Of a DNA stretch of 64,000 nucleotides, positions 11,201 to 25,900 are shown piece by piece. Location: the NCBI GenBank assembly GCA_905116865.2, contig CAJHNH020003146.1, positions 346,001-410,000 of the forward strand. Direction: 5' to 3'. This DNA comes from Candidula unifasciata. Taxonomy: Eukaryota > Mollusca > Gastropoda > Stylommatophora > Geomitridae. The translations under genes were made by a program, and so were the position numbers. A model generated the notes under the pieces. That model did not search any database. It was not told the origin of the DNA and saw only the letters and a list, made by a program, of their open reading frames with translations. The first letter of the stretch is position 1. Each line of letters opens with the position of its first letter.

Positions 11201-14200
11201 TTTTAAAGTGAATAAAGTCAAGGACTCACTTACACACCTTGACTTGTAATGAATTTATGGTGCTAACCCACATTTTTTGTAGACAAACTGGTCACTGGTG
11301 AATGATGTTGGTCAATACCGTGCCAACCACTTTTACTGTATAAAGCATTGTTTGATACCCATTTTTTAGACTTGGTCAATCTGGTAGCTCAGGTCAGTTG
11401 AAATTTTTTTTTACCTAAACTGAGATTTGAAACTAAAACTACCAGACTGGCAAGCCAAGCATGCTAGCCACTTGATTATATCACCTAGCCACTTGATTAG
11501 ATCACCTAGCCACTTGATTTTATCACCTAGCCACTTAATTTTATCACCTAGCCACTTGATTATATCACCTAGCCACTTGATTATATAACCTAGCCACTTG
11601 ATTTTATCACCTAGCCATTTGATTATATCACCTAGCAACTTGATTATATCACCTAGCCACTTGATTATATCACCCAGCCACTTGATTATATCACCTAGCA
11701 ACTTGATTATATCACCTAGCCACTTGATTATATCACCTAGCAACTTGATTATATGACCTAGCCACTTGATAATATGACCTAGCCAATTGATTATATCACC
11801 CAGCCACTTGATTATATCACCTAGCAACTTGATTATATCACTTAGCAACTTGATTATATCACCTAGCCACTCAATAATATCACCTAGAAACTTGATTATA
11901 TCACCCAGCCACTTGATTATATCACTTAGCAACTTGATTATATGACCTAGCCACTTGATAATATCACCTAGCCAATTGATTATATCACCCAGCCACTTGA
12001 TTATATCACCTAGCAACTTGATTATATCACTTAGCAACTTGATTATATCACCCAGCCACTTGATTATATCACCTAGCAACTTGATTATATCACTTAGCAA
12101 CTTGATTATATCACCTAGCCACTCAATAATATCACCTAGAAACTTGATTATATCACCCAGCCACTTGATTATATCACTTAGCAACTTGATTATATCACCT
12201 AGCCACTCAATAATATCACCTAGAAACTTGATTATATCACCCAGCCACTTGATTATACCACCTCCATATCTTATACCTGCAAAGTTAAGATATAGGCATT
12301 TTAACACTGAGAAGTTTCTGCAGTCAAAATTGAGAGTATCAACTGGGTTTTATACCATATGGCTTGGTCTTTCTTGCAGAATGACTAGCAGCCCGCAGAG
12401 AGCATCATATAAAGCACAATCTCTGTACCTCCAGCAACATTCCCCAGAAAAAAATTACACTGAATTATGAGTCTGAGAAATGAACCTATGACCTTCAGAG
12501 GGTGAGACAAACAGCTTGGCCACTTTTGCCAAAGAGACTATAACATCGTAACACAGCAAATAATCTTACCTTCAGCAAGTGAGAGTTGCCGTCATTCAGT
12601 GAACTGGTTAAACTAAGCAGCACAATTCTTTCTCCAGGACTGGAGCTCTCTATCTTCACTGCACCATTATCCATCACAACTCTGAGGTAGAAATTCTGTA
12701 ATACATATGCTACATTTTAGATTTGTGTCCACTGAATTACTTATCAATTGTTATGTAGTCATTCAGCGCTATATCCTCAAGATTAGGACTATTCTACTCT
12801 ACACAGTCCTAGTTAATTAGTTAGTCATCACTCGAGCCTGCTTTGTTCCAAAGGTACTGGTGTTACCTTTCCTTCGGAGTAAACAAGGTAGGTTGAGAGA
12901 GGGATCATGATGCATGGCAACATATGGTCTCTACAATACCGCCGAGGCTTGGTGCTATGGAAAGGAGGAACTTCACCCATGGCCACCTAGTGCACAATAA
13001 CACTATCGTCTGGAAAGGCGGAGTGGCACAAATCAAAATTTGAACATATTCACACAGCCAAAAAAAAAATGTTGCACTCAGAAGGAACTCAGATGCTACC
13101 TGCCGACCGGGGTGAGAGCATTATTCTGCAAAGGATCTGCTATCAGATGATGATGAGTACAGAAAAAAAGAGCTCTTGTATTTACAAACAAATGAAACAG
13201 AGCAGTAGTAGTAGTAGATTTTTTCCCCACCAGGACATCATAAAAGCGATAAACACCTGATGACACAAAGTGCCACCATGTGGATGAAGATCACCCGCGG
13301 AGAGGTCCCAGAAACCGCCAGCCACTAGACCATATTTATGGTCAGGCTATATTGCGGCCCCTGGCAAGAGACTGGGTGGGGCTTCAAAATAGAGAAAAAA
13401 ATTGCATCTCGTAAGGAGATGACTGAATAATTGAGGAACAGAGCAGTAGACAGCCATAGTAAATCTGGGACTGATGGGATATCTCAGGCTGCTAGCTTTA
13501 ACCTCTACGAGGACATTTTACATACATTATTGAAATAATAACATACTAATAACATACACTATTATTTATCCTAAAGCATATCCTAGATGGTATAATCAGG
13601 ACAATATTTCAAAGGATATAAATAGATATAACATATATGACTAAATAGAACAATGATATGGTACATTAAATATTAAAAGTATACACTGCAAATGCAGTGG
13701 ACACAACATTCTGGTAATAACCCTTTAGGCTGAATTAGAGATTATTCAATGAAACTGCTACTCTGAGAGTAAAGATTAAACTAGAAAAGTGGTTTCCAAT
13801 TTATGGTCCAAAAAAAAAATTTAAGGGGTCTGTGATATCATTTAGAAAAGAAAAATGCAACTCTTTTTGTTTTTGATTAACTTACTGGGAAATAAAATGA
13901 CTATTAAAAAGTATGGGGTCTTTGTCACACCTTCGGAAATAAGAGGGGGTCCACTGATCTTACCTGATTGAGAACCACTGGTCTAGAATAACAATGCAAC
14001 ATGGCATTAACTCTTTTTATTGATCATTGGCACCTTCACCTCTTTCCAGACGATAGTGTTAAATTGCGCTATGAGGAGGCATGAGACTCACATCCCATGG
14101 AAATGGCGAGTGTGACTAGAAAGACCCGCCCGAGTCAAGAAAAGTCTTCCTCAATGATAGCATGGGATTTCAGGACCATTGTTGTCAACATTTGTGTTTA

Positions 14201-17200
14201 ATCCGTTTATTTTCAGACACTCAGCTCTCATCCTTTCTGCAATCATTTCTTCCTTCACTCTCATTCCCTCCCTGATATGCCCTTTCCACACAACACGGGG
14301 CATGGCATTTTGTTCCCATCAGTCCACCTCAATACCTGTATCCTTCATGTCCCACTTGCACACATCTTTTCATTGTAGTAGAGGTCAGCCTCAACATCTT
14401 TTTCCTGTCCCTATGGACTCTGCCATCCTCCTTTCTCCAGGTGTGACCTAGCCACCTGAGTCTTCGTAGATTGAACATGGAAAAGACTGTTGTAGTACCT
14501 GCTCTTTCCAGTACCTCAGTGTTTGTAATTTTGTCCTGCCACTTAATGCCAAGTATTCTTCTTAGGCATTGCATGTGAAAGCTATTTAGCCGTCGCTCCT
14601 GGTGCAAATAGGTTGACCAAGTTTTACTGCCATAAAGCAGAGTGCTGAGAACACAAGCCTGATAGACAAGGGTTTTTGTTTTAATTGTGAGCTTTCTGTT
14701 CTCCCAAATTCTCCTTGTCAATCTGCTCGTTGTTGTTGCTGCCTTACCTATCTTGATGTTGATTTCTTGGTCCAGCGATAGTTTACTATTCACTGTGGAA
14801 CCCAGATAGGTTAAATGGTCTACTGTCCCAAGCTCTTCACCGTCAATGTAGACTGTAGGTCTGTCATTAACACCTTGCACCATAACCTTTGTCTTCTTTT
14901 TGCTGACTGTTAGTCCAAATTCCCAGCATGCATCAGCAAAGGCAGATAGTAAACATTGCAGCTCATCCTCTGAGTGAGTGGTTATTGCGGCATCATCTGC
15001 AAACAGCAGCTCTCTGATAAGTACCTTTCTTATCCTGGTTTTGGCCTTCAGCCTGCGAGCATTGTAAAGGCTGCCGTCAGATCAAGAATGAATGAAAATA
15101 ACACCCTCCTGACCACGAAAGGCATGTGTCAAAAGAAGTGAAAAGTATATTCAAAAGAGGTTAGGACAAGTACACACCAGTAAAAAGGACCCTGTTCCAC
15201 ACCTTTAGGCGTATAGGGCATGACCTATATTTTATAGACCAATCGGCACAAGATGGGTGATGTAGTTAGCATCACGCCGGCCGCCTCTACTTCCCAGGAC
15301 TGCATCCGGTACCCACTCATGGCTGGGTCGACCTGGGAGCCAAGGTCATTTTTTAAGAAAAGTCTGGCTCCGCCAGGGAGCGAACCCACGACCTTCCGAT
15401 TCGTGGTGTGCGTCTAGCCACTCTGCCACTGCGACTCCCATACACACCAGTGCTTCACTCCATTTTTTATTACAAACTCGTTCGATGTTACACTATCAAA
15501 GTTGATTGTACCTTTCATACCTGTGTGGAACGACTCAATAATGTTCAGTAGGGTAGGTGGGCACCCAATCTTCTTCAGTGCAATGAACAGACTTTTTCGA
15601 CTAACCAAATCAAATGCCTTGGTAAGATCAATAAGAGCAACATACAGTGGTTGATTTTGTTCGCGGCATTTTTTACTGCAACTGTCGGAACGAAAATATC
15701 ATATCAGTGGTAGATCTGTTTCCACAAAAGCCACACTAGGATCTGGAGTCTTCACAGAACAATTCTGGCAAGCACTTTTCCAACAGTACACAGCAGTGAT
15801 ATTCCCCTGTAGTTATTGCAGTCACTCTGATCACCCTTGTTCTTGTACATAGAAAAGCATACTACCAGTAGTATAGAATGACTTGGCAAGATACTATGTG
15901 TAGTAACAGGAGCATGTTTACTATGACAGATATGGGAACAGGTCAGCAGATATCTCACCTATCTCTATTTTCAAATAAAGAATATGACTTTAAGTCCATA
16001 AACTCAAACAAACAAAAACAAATTACATTTTTTATTGAAAATAATAGTAAAACATTAACAGTGTTTATATATGAACACACAACTGGGTGAAAACAAGTTA
16101 GATTTTGTGAGGGCCCTTTGGGAGCAAGTGAACAGTGCGGAGGCACAGATAAATCATTAAATCTAAGGAAAATGGCGCTGCAAAGAGTTACCAGGGGATC
16201 TCGCCGATGCTTAACACTCAGTGGAAGGATGAGACAGATATACAATCAGATGGTTACTTGTACATCAGAATTGGAACTCTTTGCTTGCTGCTGAAGATGG
16301 GGACTGAGCACTTATGGGAGTGTCCCAAATGCTGTGATGTCAATTTTTAATTCAACAATCAACAACTTGGTGAAAATTCATAGTTACCTGTCGTCTATTT
16401 GTCAGTGATAATAAAGTGGCCATTTTCTGCCGAGTTTTAAAATTTAATGTGACTGAATTGATTCTATCCATCTCAGATGGAATAAACCGAGCAAAGCCAT
16501 TTCCATTGAACACCATTGAGAGCCTCTGTTTATCTGAAATACTTGAAACAAAATCAACCATTCATGCTCAGAAATATTGAAGAAGTAAAATCGACATAGT
16601 GTCTGTGATGGCTAATAGACCTCTTAGTCCAATAAGCCTGAGATTGTTTCCCTCCAAGGTAAGATTTTTTACCCTCATAACTTCAGTGTTACCCAAGAAA
16701 AAGATAAATGCCTGATTTTTCAGTTGATTGGCATCACATTCATCATCCTGCAGTGCCTTGCCAGCTGGCGCAGGCATTCATGCATCTCCACAGATCTCGG
16801 TCTTCGGTGTTCTGGATCAATTCCACTGATGACATTTCTCTATGTCACTGTCTTAAGCCATCTACCATCGTTTCTCTTGGTCTGCCTCTGCCTCTTCTAC
16901 CAGTCGTTATGATATTTTCCAGTGCTCCTTTTCTCGTCACATGACCAAAGAACTTTGTTTGTCTCCTTCTCATTGTTATTTATAATATTTTACTTTTGTT
17001 AGCCATTTCCAGGCAATCATTGTTATTTATTCTAGCAGTCCAAAGTATTCACAACATTCTTTTCAGGAAACTAATCTCAGTTGCCTTTGAACTTTTCTTA
17101 ATTTATTTGCTCACATTCCAAGATTCACTGTCATACAACAGCTTCAAAAATAAAAGCCCAATTTTTCAGTGATGTAAGTTAACTGATATCAAACTGACCA

Positions 17201-20200
17201 CCTCATTTATCCTGTATGGGTTTTGGGGCCATTTTAGAGAAAAACAGAATAAACCCATTGCCCTCCTAACAAGCATGTCACTAAAGAATACTAATTAGAG
17301 ATTTGCTGAAATCAGTTATGTCAGACGGAAAGGTGTATATATCCCAGTCTAGCTGTAAACCTCAATGCAACATGCTAACTGTCCTTTTAAGGACAAATGC
17401 AGAGATAGAAGACCACCTCATTCTCAGAGCACTGTTTAGTTGCAAAAAAACTGACTTTGTACAATATTCTGTACGTCATAATAGTATTTTAATGGAAAGA
17501 TATTGTTTAGAAAGTCATCATCCTTCCCTGGTTGGGGCATACAGAGAGAATATCAGAAAACAGAAACAGAAAAAAAAAAAAAGAGAAAAAAACTACATGC
17601 ACACTTGAGTCGAATGGGAGTAGACCACAAGGTAGACCAAGAAGAGAAGAAAGATAATAGACTGGCATACCAACAAACACTTGGAGCCACAAACTGGAAA
17701 GAGAAAGAAAATCACAGATGAATGGAGGCGAGTGATATCTACAGCAATGAACCTCAAAGGCTCGAAATGCTGAAGAAGAAAAGAAAAGAAAAAAGTAATA
17801 TTCCCTATACAGTTTATATTATGACACCAAATAATTCTAGATATGAAATCTAAAATGCTAATAATGAAATAAGCATACCAGTGATCTGTACATAAACTTG
17901 GCTGGATGCCTTTACTATTTGAGTTGAACAGTGTCAGTGCTCTTCCATTTACATTTAGATTACCAACACAGCCTTCCCATGATTCACTAGAAATCTGGGG
18001 GGAAAACAACATAGGATCATTCTGTATTTAATAATCAAGATAAAATACAGAGCTTATTTGGTCTTTAATGCTTTATTAACTCTTCCAGTCTAAGAAAGTT
18101 GTTACATTATCTTTTCTTTATTATCTTCTTTCTTTTCATAGCCCATCCAGGTGGCATTGGTAGCTATGTCTATCTTTCTGTCTTGTGTACTTTCAGTCAA
18201 TTCTGACACAGATGATCTTTCATAGTCCTTGCCGTGTGGCCTTGGTAGTTATGTCTTTATTTCTGTCTTGTGTACTTTCAGTCAGTTGTGACACAGATGA
18301 TCTTCCATTGTCCTTGCTGTGTGGCATTGGCAGTCATGTCTATCTTTCTGTCTTGTGTACTTTCAGTCAATTCTGACACAGATGATTTTCCATAGTTCTT
18401 GCCGGGTGGCGTTGGTAGTTATGTCTTTCTTTCTGTCTTGTGTACTTTCAGTCAGTTTTGACACAGATGATCTTTCAAAGTCCATGCCATGTGGCGCTGG
18501 TAGTCATGTCTATCTTTCTGTTTTATGTATTTTCAATCAGTTTTGACACAGATGATCTTCCAAAGTCCATACCATGAGGTGTTAGTACTCATGTCTATCT
18601 TTCTGTTTTGTGTATTTTCAGTCAGTTCTGACACATATGATCTTCCAAAGTCCATGCCATGTGGCACTGGTACTCATGTCTATCTTTCTGTCTTGTGTAC
18701 TTTTAGTCAGTTCTCACACAGATGATCTTCCAAAGTCCATGCCATGTGGCACTGGTAATCATGTCTATCTTTCTGTTTTGTGTATTTTCAGTCAGTTTCG
18801 ACACAGATGATCTTCCAAAGTCCATGCTATGGGGCGTTGGTACTCATGTCTGTCTTTCTGTTTTGTGTACTTTCAGTCAGTTTGGACACAGATTATCTTT
18901 CACAGTACCTGCTGTGTGGCGCTGGTAGTCATGTCTATCTTTCTGTTCTGTGTACTTTCAGTCAGTTCTGACACAGATTATCTTTCACAGTCCCTGCTGT
19001 GTGGCGCTGGTAGTCATGTCTGTCTTTCTGTTCTGTGTACTTTCAGTCAGTTGTGACACAAATTATCTTTCATTGTCCTTGCCGTGTAATGTTAGTAGTC
19101 ATGTCTATCTATCTGTCTGGTGTACTTTCAGTCAGTTCTGACACAGATGATCTTCCATAGTCCATGCAGTGTGACGTTGGTAGTCACATCTATCTTTCTG
19201 CCTTTCAAAAATTACCTGGTAAACATTTTAGACTGAATCAGCATTGGAGCTAAGGTCATTTTGAAAGGAAAAAAATGTGAAACATTAGCTACGTAACTTT
19301 AATTTCTTTCAGCCTCATAAAGTTTCAAAGTAGAAATCCAGTTTTGCCCAATAATCACAGTGAAAAAGGGATCAGTGTATGACTTTCAAAGATACAGCAT
19401 CTACTCTGCTGCATTAAACATATCTGGCCAAATTTTTTTTGCATACCCAGACCAAACATGAAATAAATAACTCATCATGTGTTACATTGATAAACACAGA
19501 CATAAGCTGACAAAACATGGTGAAGTTGCTTGGAATGGAAGGAGTTACAGGATGTCATACACCAGCCAAAGAATTTTTGATTTTACTAAGTAATTTTACA
19601 TTCAGTAGTTTGCCACTGCTGTCTGAATGGTCGGCTGTCCATATCATTGTTAAAATCTACTTAAAACAGCCTGCAGCCAAACTGAATGTGAACTGGTGTT
19701 TTAGGTGTGTACATTTTAGAAATCTTTGTAGGAAAACTCTCAGAATGTCAACATGTTTATGGATCTCTAATCTACCATCACAAACAACTTACTCCAAAGC
19801 TTTCAGGGATGCCTCCCAGATATGCAGCAAGTGGTGATGGCTGAATCAAGTCAATACCACCAATTGTTGCTGTCTTTGTTTGTGTGTCCCCTTTCTGTGA
19901 GACTGCCATCACAGATACAGTTTCACCAGTGCTGAGGAATAGTGAGGCAAAGGTAGATCCAAAGTAGTTATTGCTGTTGGATTGTAAAATATTTGGCCTT
20001 CACATTGCAGCAGTAGTAGTAATAGTAGAAGTAGTAGTAGCAGTAGCAGTTGTAGTATGAGTAGTAGTAGCAGCAGCATTAGGTGTAGTAGTAGCAGCAG
20101 TAGTATAGTATAGCATTAGTGTTGTAGTAGTAGCAGCAACAGTAGTAGCAGCAACAGTAGTAGCAGCAGCAGTAGTATAGCCTTAGTTGTAGTAGTTGTA

Positions 20201-22536
20201 GTAGTAGTAGTAGTAGTAGCAGCAGCATCATCATCAGTAGTAGTAGCAGTAGTAACAGTAGCAGCAGCAGTAGTATAGCATTAGTTGTAGTAGCAGCAGG
20301 AACTGCTGCAGTAATAACAGCATTGACTGGAGTCTATACGGATAATGACACACAGTGGAACCTCGCTCAAAGAGCATAATTTGTTCCAGAACCATACTCG
20401 TTATGCAAAACAATTTTTCTCACATAAAAAATGTAAAAATCAATAATGCGTTCCATGTTGAAAAAAAAATACTCATAAAATGCTATATATAATGTTTATT
20501 CAAAGAAAATTATATACATATTGGTAAGGAGAGTGAATCATGTTCCCCCTTTCTACAAAGGCAGAACGAACCCATCTGGAATTACTCATTATGAGAGGTG
20601 CTCGTTAAGCGAGGTTCTACTGTACTTAAAATTTGTGGAGGAACGATTACCAGCTTGGTCCTAACCCTAGCTATTCCATTTTTGCTTTGCTGAATAATGA
20701 TCTGGTTGCATCCTAATGATTTTCTGCAGATGTGAAATTTCACTACTGATCATAGACCTTTCTCCTATAATTCTAAACAAAGAAATCTTCTATATATTCC
20801 GTATGTAAAACACAGATTAGGAGACAGCAACAATTTTGATAAAAGTTTGTTATTGAGTATAACAACCAACCAACCAGACAATAGGAAAATGGTGCTTACT
20901 ATTATTAACTTTCTAAATGAGATCAGCTGTAACTTCAATTTTTCTGTACTTTTACAGTAAAGATTTCTCACATATAAACTTACCGTTGAATGTCCAAGGT
21001 GTACCACTCTTCTGTAACTGAAAGTTTGTCTAGTAGTATACTTTTTAGGTCATTATTTTCCTTATCGTAAGCTGTCACTGTTATCTTTCCCCTGTCTATG
21101 CCAACTCCATATGATGCCTGTAGAAAGTGTTAATAAAAATACATTCGTAAAGGATATCATATATGCCATTACACATTTCTTATTTGTGAGGTAACCTTAC
21201 ATTTTGACAAACAAATAAAAAAATTAACGTATAATTTCTGAATGACATTCAACTCCACCAAGATCGCACAGCAAGCGATAAACACCCAGTGACACAAAAT
21301 GCCACCATTCGGATCAGAATCACCTGGCTGCAAGTCCTAGAAACTCCGTTCACTTGAAAATAAGAAAAAATGGTGTCACATATCGGGGCGGATAATGTAG
21401 ACATCTCTTGTAACAATTCTGTCTGAAACTTATGATGTGGTTTTATTTTCCTCTGCCTGAAACAAAAATGATTATTTGATTTTGCTTTGAAAGTTAATAA
21501 TAATCATCATTTCCATATAGCTAGGATAGTTACCTTTCATACAATTTTTATTGTTTCGTATGTTGTGCTTAGGGAGTCGCCGTGGCCCAGTGGCTAGACG
21601 CTCGTCATGGATCGGAAGGTTGTGGGTTCACTCCCTAAAGAAGCCAGACTTTTTTCAAAAATGACATTGGCTCCCAGGTCGACCCAGCCTTGAGTGGGTA
21701 CCAGGTGCAGTCCCGGGAAGTAAAGGTGGCCGGCGTGATACTGACCACATCAACCATTCTGTGCCAATTGGTCTATAAAAATATAGGTCTAGCCCTATAT
21801 GCCATGTACGCCTAATGGCGTGGAAAGGGTCCTTTACTTTTTATTTTACTTATGTTTTGCTTAAGATACAGAAAATATTAGACATAGACTTACTGAATTA
21901 TTTCCCCTGACAAACAAAAGAGGGCCATTGACAGTTTTTGCTTTGACACAAGCCTTGATGGATGAGCTCAAAGAAGCAGTCACTTCTGGATGGGCTTGGG
22001 GTATGGACACAGAGATGTAGCCATTACCTGACTTTGAAACAGACATCTATAATTGGAGAGAGACATAAAAGATGTTATATTTTAAAACAATACATTTTGT
22101 ATGAATTTGTACATATTTTACATTATGCTTTTGGTCAAACATCAAGATAGATCATCTATTTTTTGCTGATAATTTCAAAAATATCTCTGTTTAAGCAAGT
22201 TCATAAAGAGGAAGTAAAATAAATTGACATTAAACATGTGTGTGTGTGTGTTTGTGAGTGTATGTGTATGAGTGTGTGTGTGTGTGTGTGTGTTGTGTAC
22301 ACACATTCACTGTGCTCCTTAAATATAAATTATTGTTCTTGCTTTCAGTTACATAAGATAAAACGTTCCTTTAACCCTGACATAAAAAATGCTTTAAAAA
22401 ATAAGATCATGACCACATGGGAAAAGCTGAACAAAATTATTTTAAAAATATATAATATTTTACACAGCTCACAAATATATATTTAAAACATTTATTTATC
22501 TGCCTTTTCTTTTCTTTATATATGTGTGTATATATG

Positions 22537-22611
<75 letters not shown>

Positions 22612-22886
22612 AGGAAATAATCATTACACATGACAACAGAGTGAAGAATTCAATGGAATACTTTCCTTTGGGCTTAAATATCAATATGTATGTATTGGGT
22701 TACTCATGCAGTGACCCCATGACCTCTATCACTGAGGTTTGAGGTCAACTTGGCTTTTCAAAACCTATCTGGTTCACAGGAAAGAACCTTCTAAACATGT
22801 GTGCAGACGCAAACTCAGCCAATAGCATTAACTATGTGTCTCTTAAACATAACACCTGAGAAAAGTCAGGAAAGTGACATGGGGAG

Positions 22887-22923
<37 letters not shown>

Positions 22924-25900
22924 TGGGGGGGGGGGGGACTAAACATAGCTAGCAGGGTTGGTTTTGAGGCTTCTCAGGACACCAAAGTTAAACTGAATTC
23001 CTGTTGCACAGTATAATACAAACATATCTAATGCATTTTTTTTTCAAAAGCTGTAAATGTACAACTTAAAAAAACAAAACAAAAAACAGAAATACATAAC
23101 CTACGCAGTATGAACTACTCAAGAAATGAATAACTTCTCACAAACATATACAAATTACAGTATGGAAGAAGAAATACCCCCAAGTTAAAAGAAAGATAAA
23201 AATTTCAATGTTGTATGGTGAAAATGGTAAAACAGATTTTATTGATCGAACACTTAGAGTGTTATAGGACCCATATTACAAGGTCAAACCATCTGATTTG
23301 TTTTCCACATATAAAGTTTATTTATGTTTATATAACATTATATATTATGAATGTCAAGTTTAAAAATAAAAAACAAACACATCAAAGCATGGATGGTGAA
23401 TGCTTGCATTTTAAAAAAAATACTTGCGTATAACACATAAATTCACGCATTCATGTATAAACACGAACACGCACGCACGCATGCACACACACACACACAA
23501 ACAGAGAGAAGTTCTCAACTAGTGTAGCAACGTGCTAAGGTATATGTCTAATTAGAATACAGCATACCTGCAATGTATTTATAATCTCTCTTGCTTTTTC
23601 CACCTTCCTTCGCAGCAACGACATATTACTTTTAATGTAAGTGAAGCAACTATGAATCTTCCCGCAGCTTTCAACTGCCATCGATCGTAGCAAGTTTATG
23701 TCAGCATAGCTGGATGCAATCTTCAGACCTAAATAATCATTTGTGCAAATGCTGACTTGTGGTTCTTACAGTTTTTTTTTTTTTTTTATGGAAGTGACTG
23801 AAAGATGTGAAAGTGTGTGAAACTGACTGAAAGATGTGAATGTGTATGAAACAAACTGAAAGATGTTGTGAAGGTGTATGAAACTGACTAAAAGGTGTTG
23901 TGAAGGTGTAGGAAATTGACTGAAAGATGTTGTAAAGGTGTATGAAATGAATTGAAAGATCTTATGAAGGTGTATGAAACTGACTGAAAGGTGTTGTGAA
24001 CATGTGTGAATTTGAATGAAAATGTTGTGATGGTGTATGAAATGGAATGAAAGATGTTGCGAAAATGTATTAAACTGACTGAAAGATGAGAGGGTGTACA
24101 AAATTTACTTAAAAGATGTTGTGAAGGTGAATGAAATTGAATGCAAGATGTTGTTAAGATGTTGAAAAGCCTCTGCTTCTTCTATTCTCTACTCCTAGAA
24201 TGCCTCAAGGTGTCAGGGCAGGTAGAGATATCTGGAACAGGCCATTCTGTTCACTTCAGATAAAATTCTTTTCTGTGTCTCAGATATTTCTATGGTTCAT
24301 ATTCTGCGTGGTCGACCTCTGGCTCTGTTACAGCTATATCTGTATAACATTGCTCACTGTGGTGCCCTTCTGATGCCAATCTTGTTACATGGCCAAACCC
24401 TTTGATCTGTTTTCTACCTACCAAAGTTTAGTATTGGTTCTGTACTGATTCTCCTCCTGATATCATCATTTTTAAGTTGATCTTTCCTTGTTATACCTAG
24501 CATAGTATGTAAACATTTCTTTTCTGTCATGAATATTTTCTTTTTGTCTTCTGAAGACAAGTGTTCATGTCTGACATTGATAGCAAAGCATTGGTAAATT
24601 GTGTTGAACAGTGTTCTTGTAGTGTTCAAATTCACGTACCTGCATTTCATAACTGGTGCCATTTTGCCTAAATCTTGATTAACTTTATTTCATCTTTGCT
24701 GGATTTCTTTATTAATTCTTCCATCTTCTGAAAAATGCTCCCCAGTTATGTAAAATCCTTCACTTGCTTCAACTGGTTTTCACCAATTTTAATATTGGTG
24801 GTTCTTCCTTTTCTGGAGAATGTCATCACTTTTGTTTTGTCTATGTTGATCTTCATATCATGGTTGTCACATTCTGAGTGAAGTTTGCGAATATGTCAAG
24901 AGCTATTTTTACACCAGGGGCATATCAGACATATGAAGCCAGACCCATATTTTTTAATGTACACATTTCTAAAGTAACAGAAAGTTACTATCACAGGGAA
25001 ACAGAAGATTATTATCACAGGGAAACAGAAGATTATTATCACAGGGAAACAGAAGATTATTATCACAGGGAAACAGAAGGTTACTATCACAAGGAAACAA
25101 ACCCAACCAGAAATGTCAGTTTCATGACTTCTTGGGATGATAGGATTAAATACAAAAATCTACCTAAAGTTTCATTACCTTGCTTGAATAATCCTGAATA
25201 ATCAAAGTCATCTTCCATGTTGCTGGTTTCAGCTGTTTTGTCCACATTGGTTTTCTTTCTATCAGAAGGAGTTGCCTCAACTGGTAGTTTTCCGTCTGCC
25301 AGTGAAGAACCTCCAGACCTTTCAACAGCTTGCTTTGCCTTGTTTACAGCATCTTCTAAGTTTAGGTTTCTTAAAGCTGCAATTTTCTGTAAAATCTAGA
25401 TATCGGAGGAAGATTTACTTTTTTGTATTGTCTATATCATGCAGACATTGTATGATAGATTTTCTTTACTTTTTTTATAATCATAGTATTTTAGATTTTC
25501 TCTTTCTTTAGTGAAAATTACTGTAAACATTTGATAGTGTCTTTTTAAAACAAGTAAATCTCTAACTATAATGTAAACTAGAAACGTAATTTCTGCCATC
25601 TTAATTTTAGTTTCTATAAATTGTATATCTGTATCTGAGATGTTCATACTATGTTAATAACATCTTTTAACATTGATTACCAAAAGTCATGTGTCTGCAA
25701 ATTTACATTATCATCATATAACAGGTTCTTTACAGAACAAAGCTCCCATCACAGCTCACCTGAAAGAAACCTGGTCCCTTCCCAGCACTCCCGTTTCATG
25801 CAATTTTCTGCCCAAGATGTCACTTATGTCCTGTGCCCATCTTTACCTTGGTCAGCCCCTGTCCCTCTTATCCATCACCATACCCTCTGCTACTGTTCTT

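Noticed and set aside
11411..12307. 298-codon frame of D-I-I-K-W-L-G repeats as a gene
   Set aside because: Arises from a 21-bp minisatellite inside an intron; no start context, splice support or domain.
18185..19141. Overlapping 60-75-codon plus-strand frames (CHVALV, VYLSVLCTFSQF)
   Set aside because: Same frame pattern repeated by the 85-bp satellite.
21572..21850. tRNA gene at the SINE1 head
   Set aside because: Box A and B are present, but the cloverleaf stems do not close and the body is SINE. The same holds for the SINE2 and SINE3 heads.
22437..22684. Y-I-Y-I repeat frames
   Set aside because: Translation of a (TA)n microsatellite.
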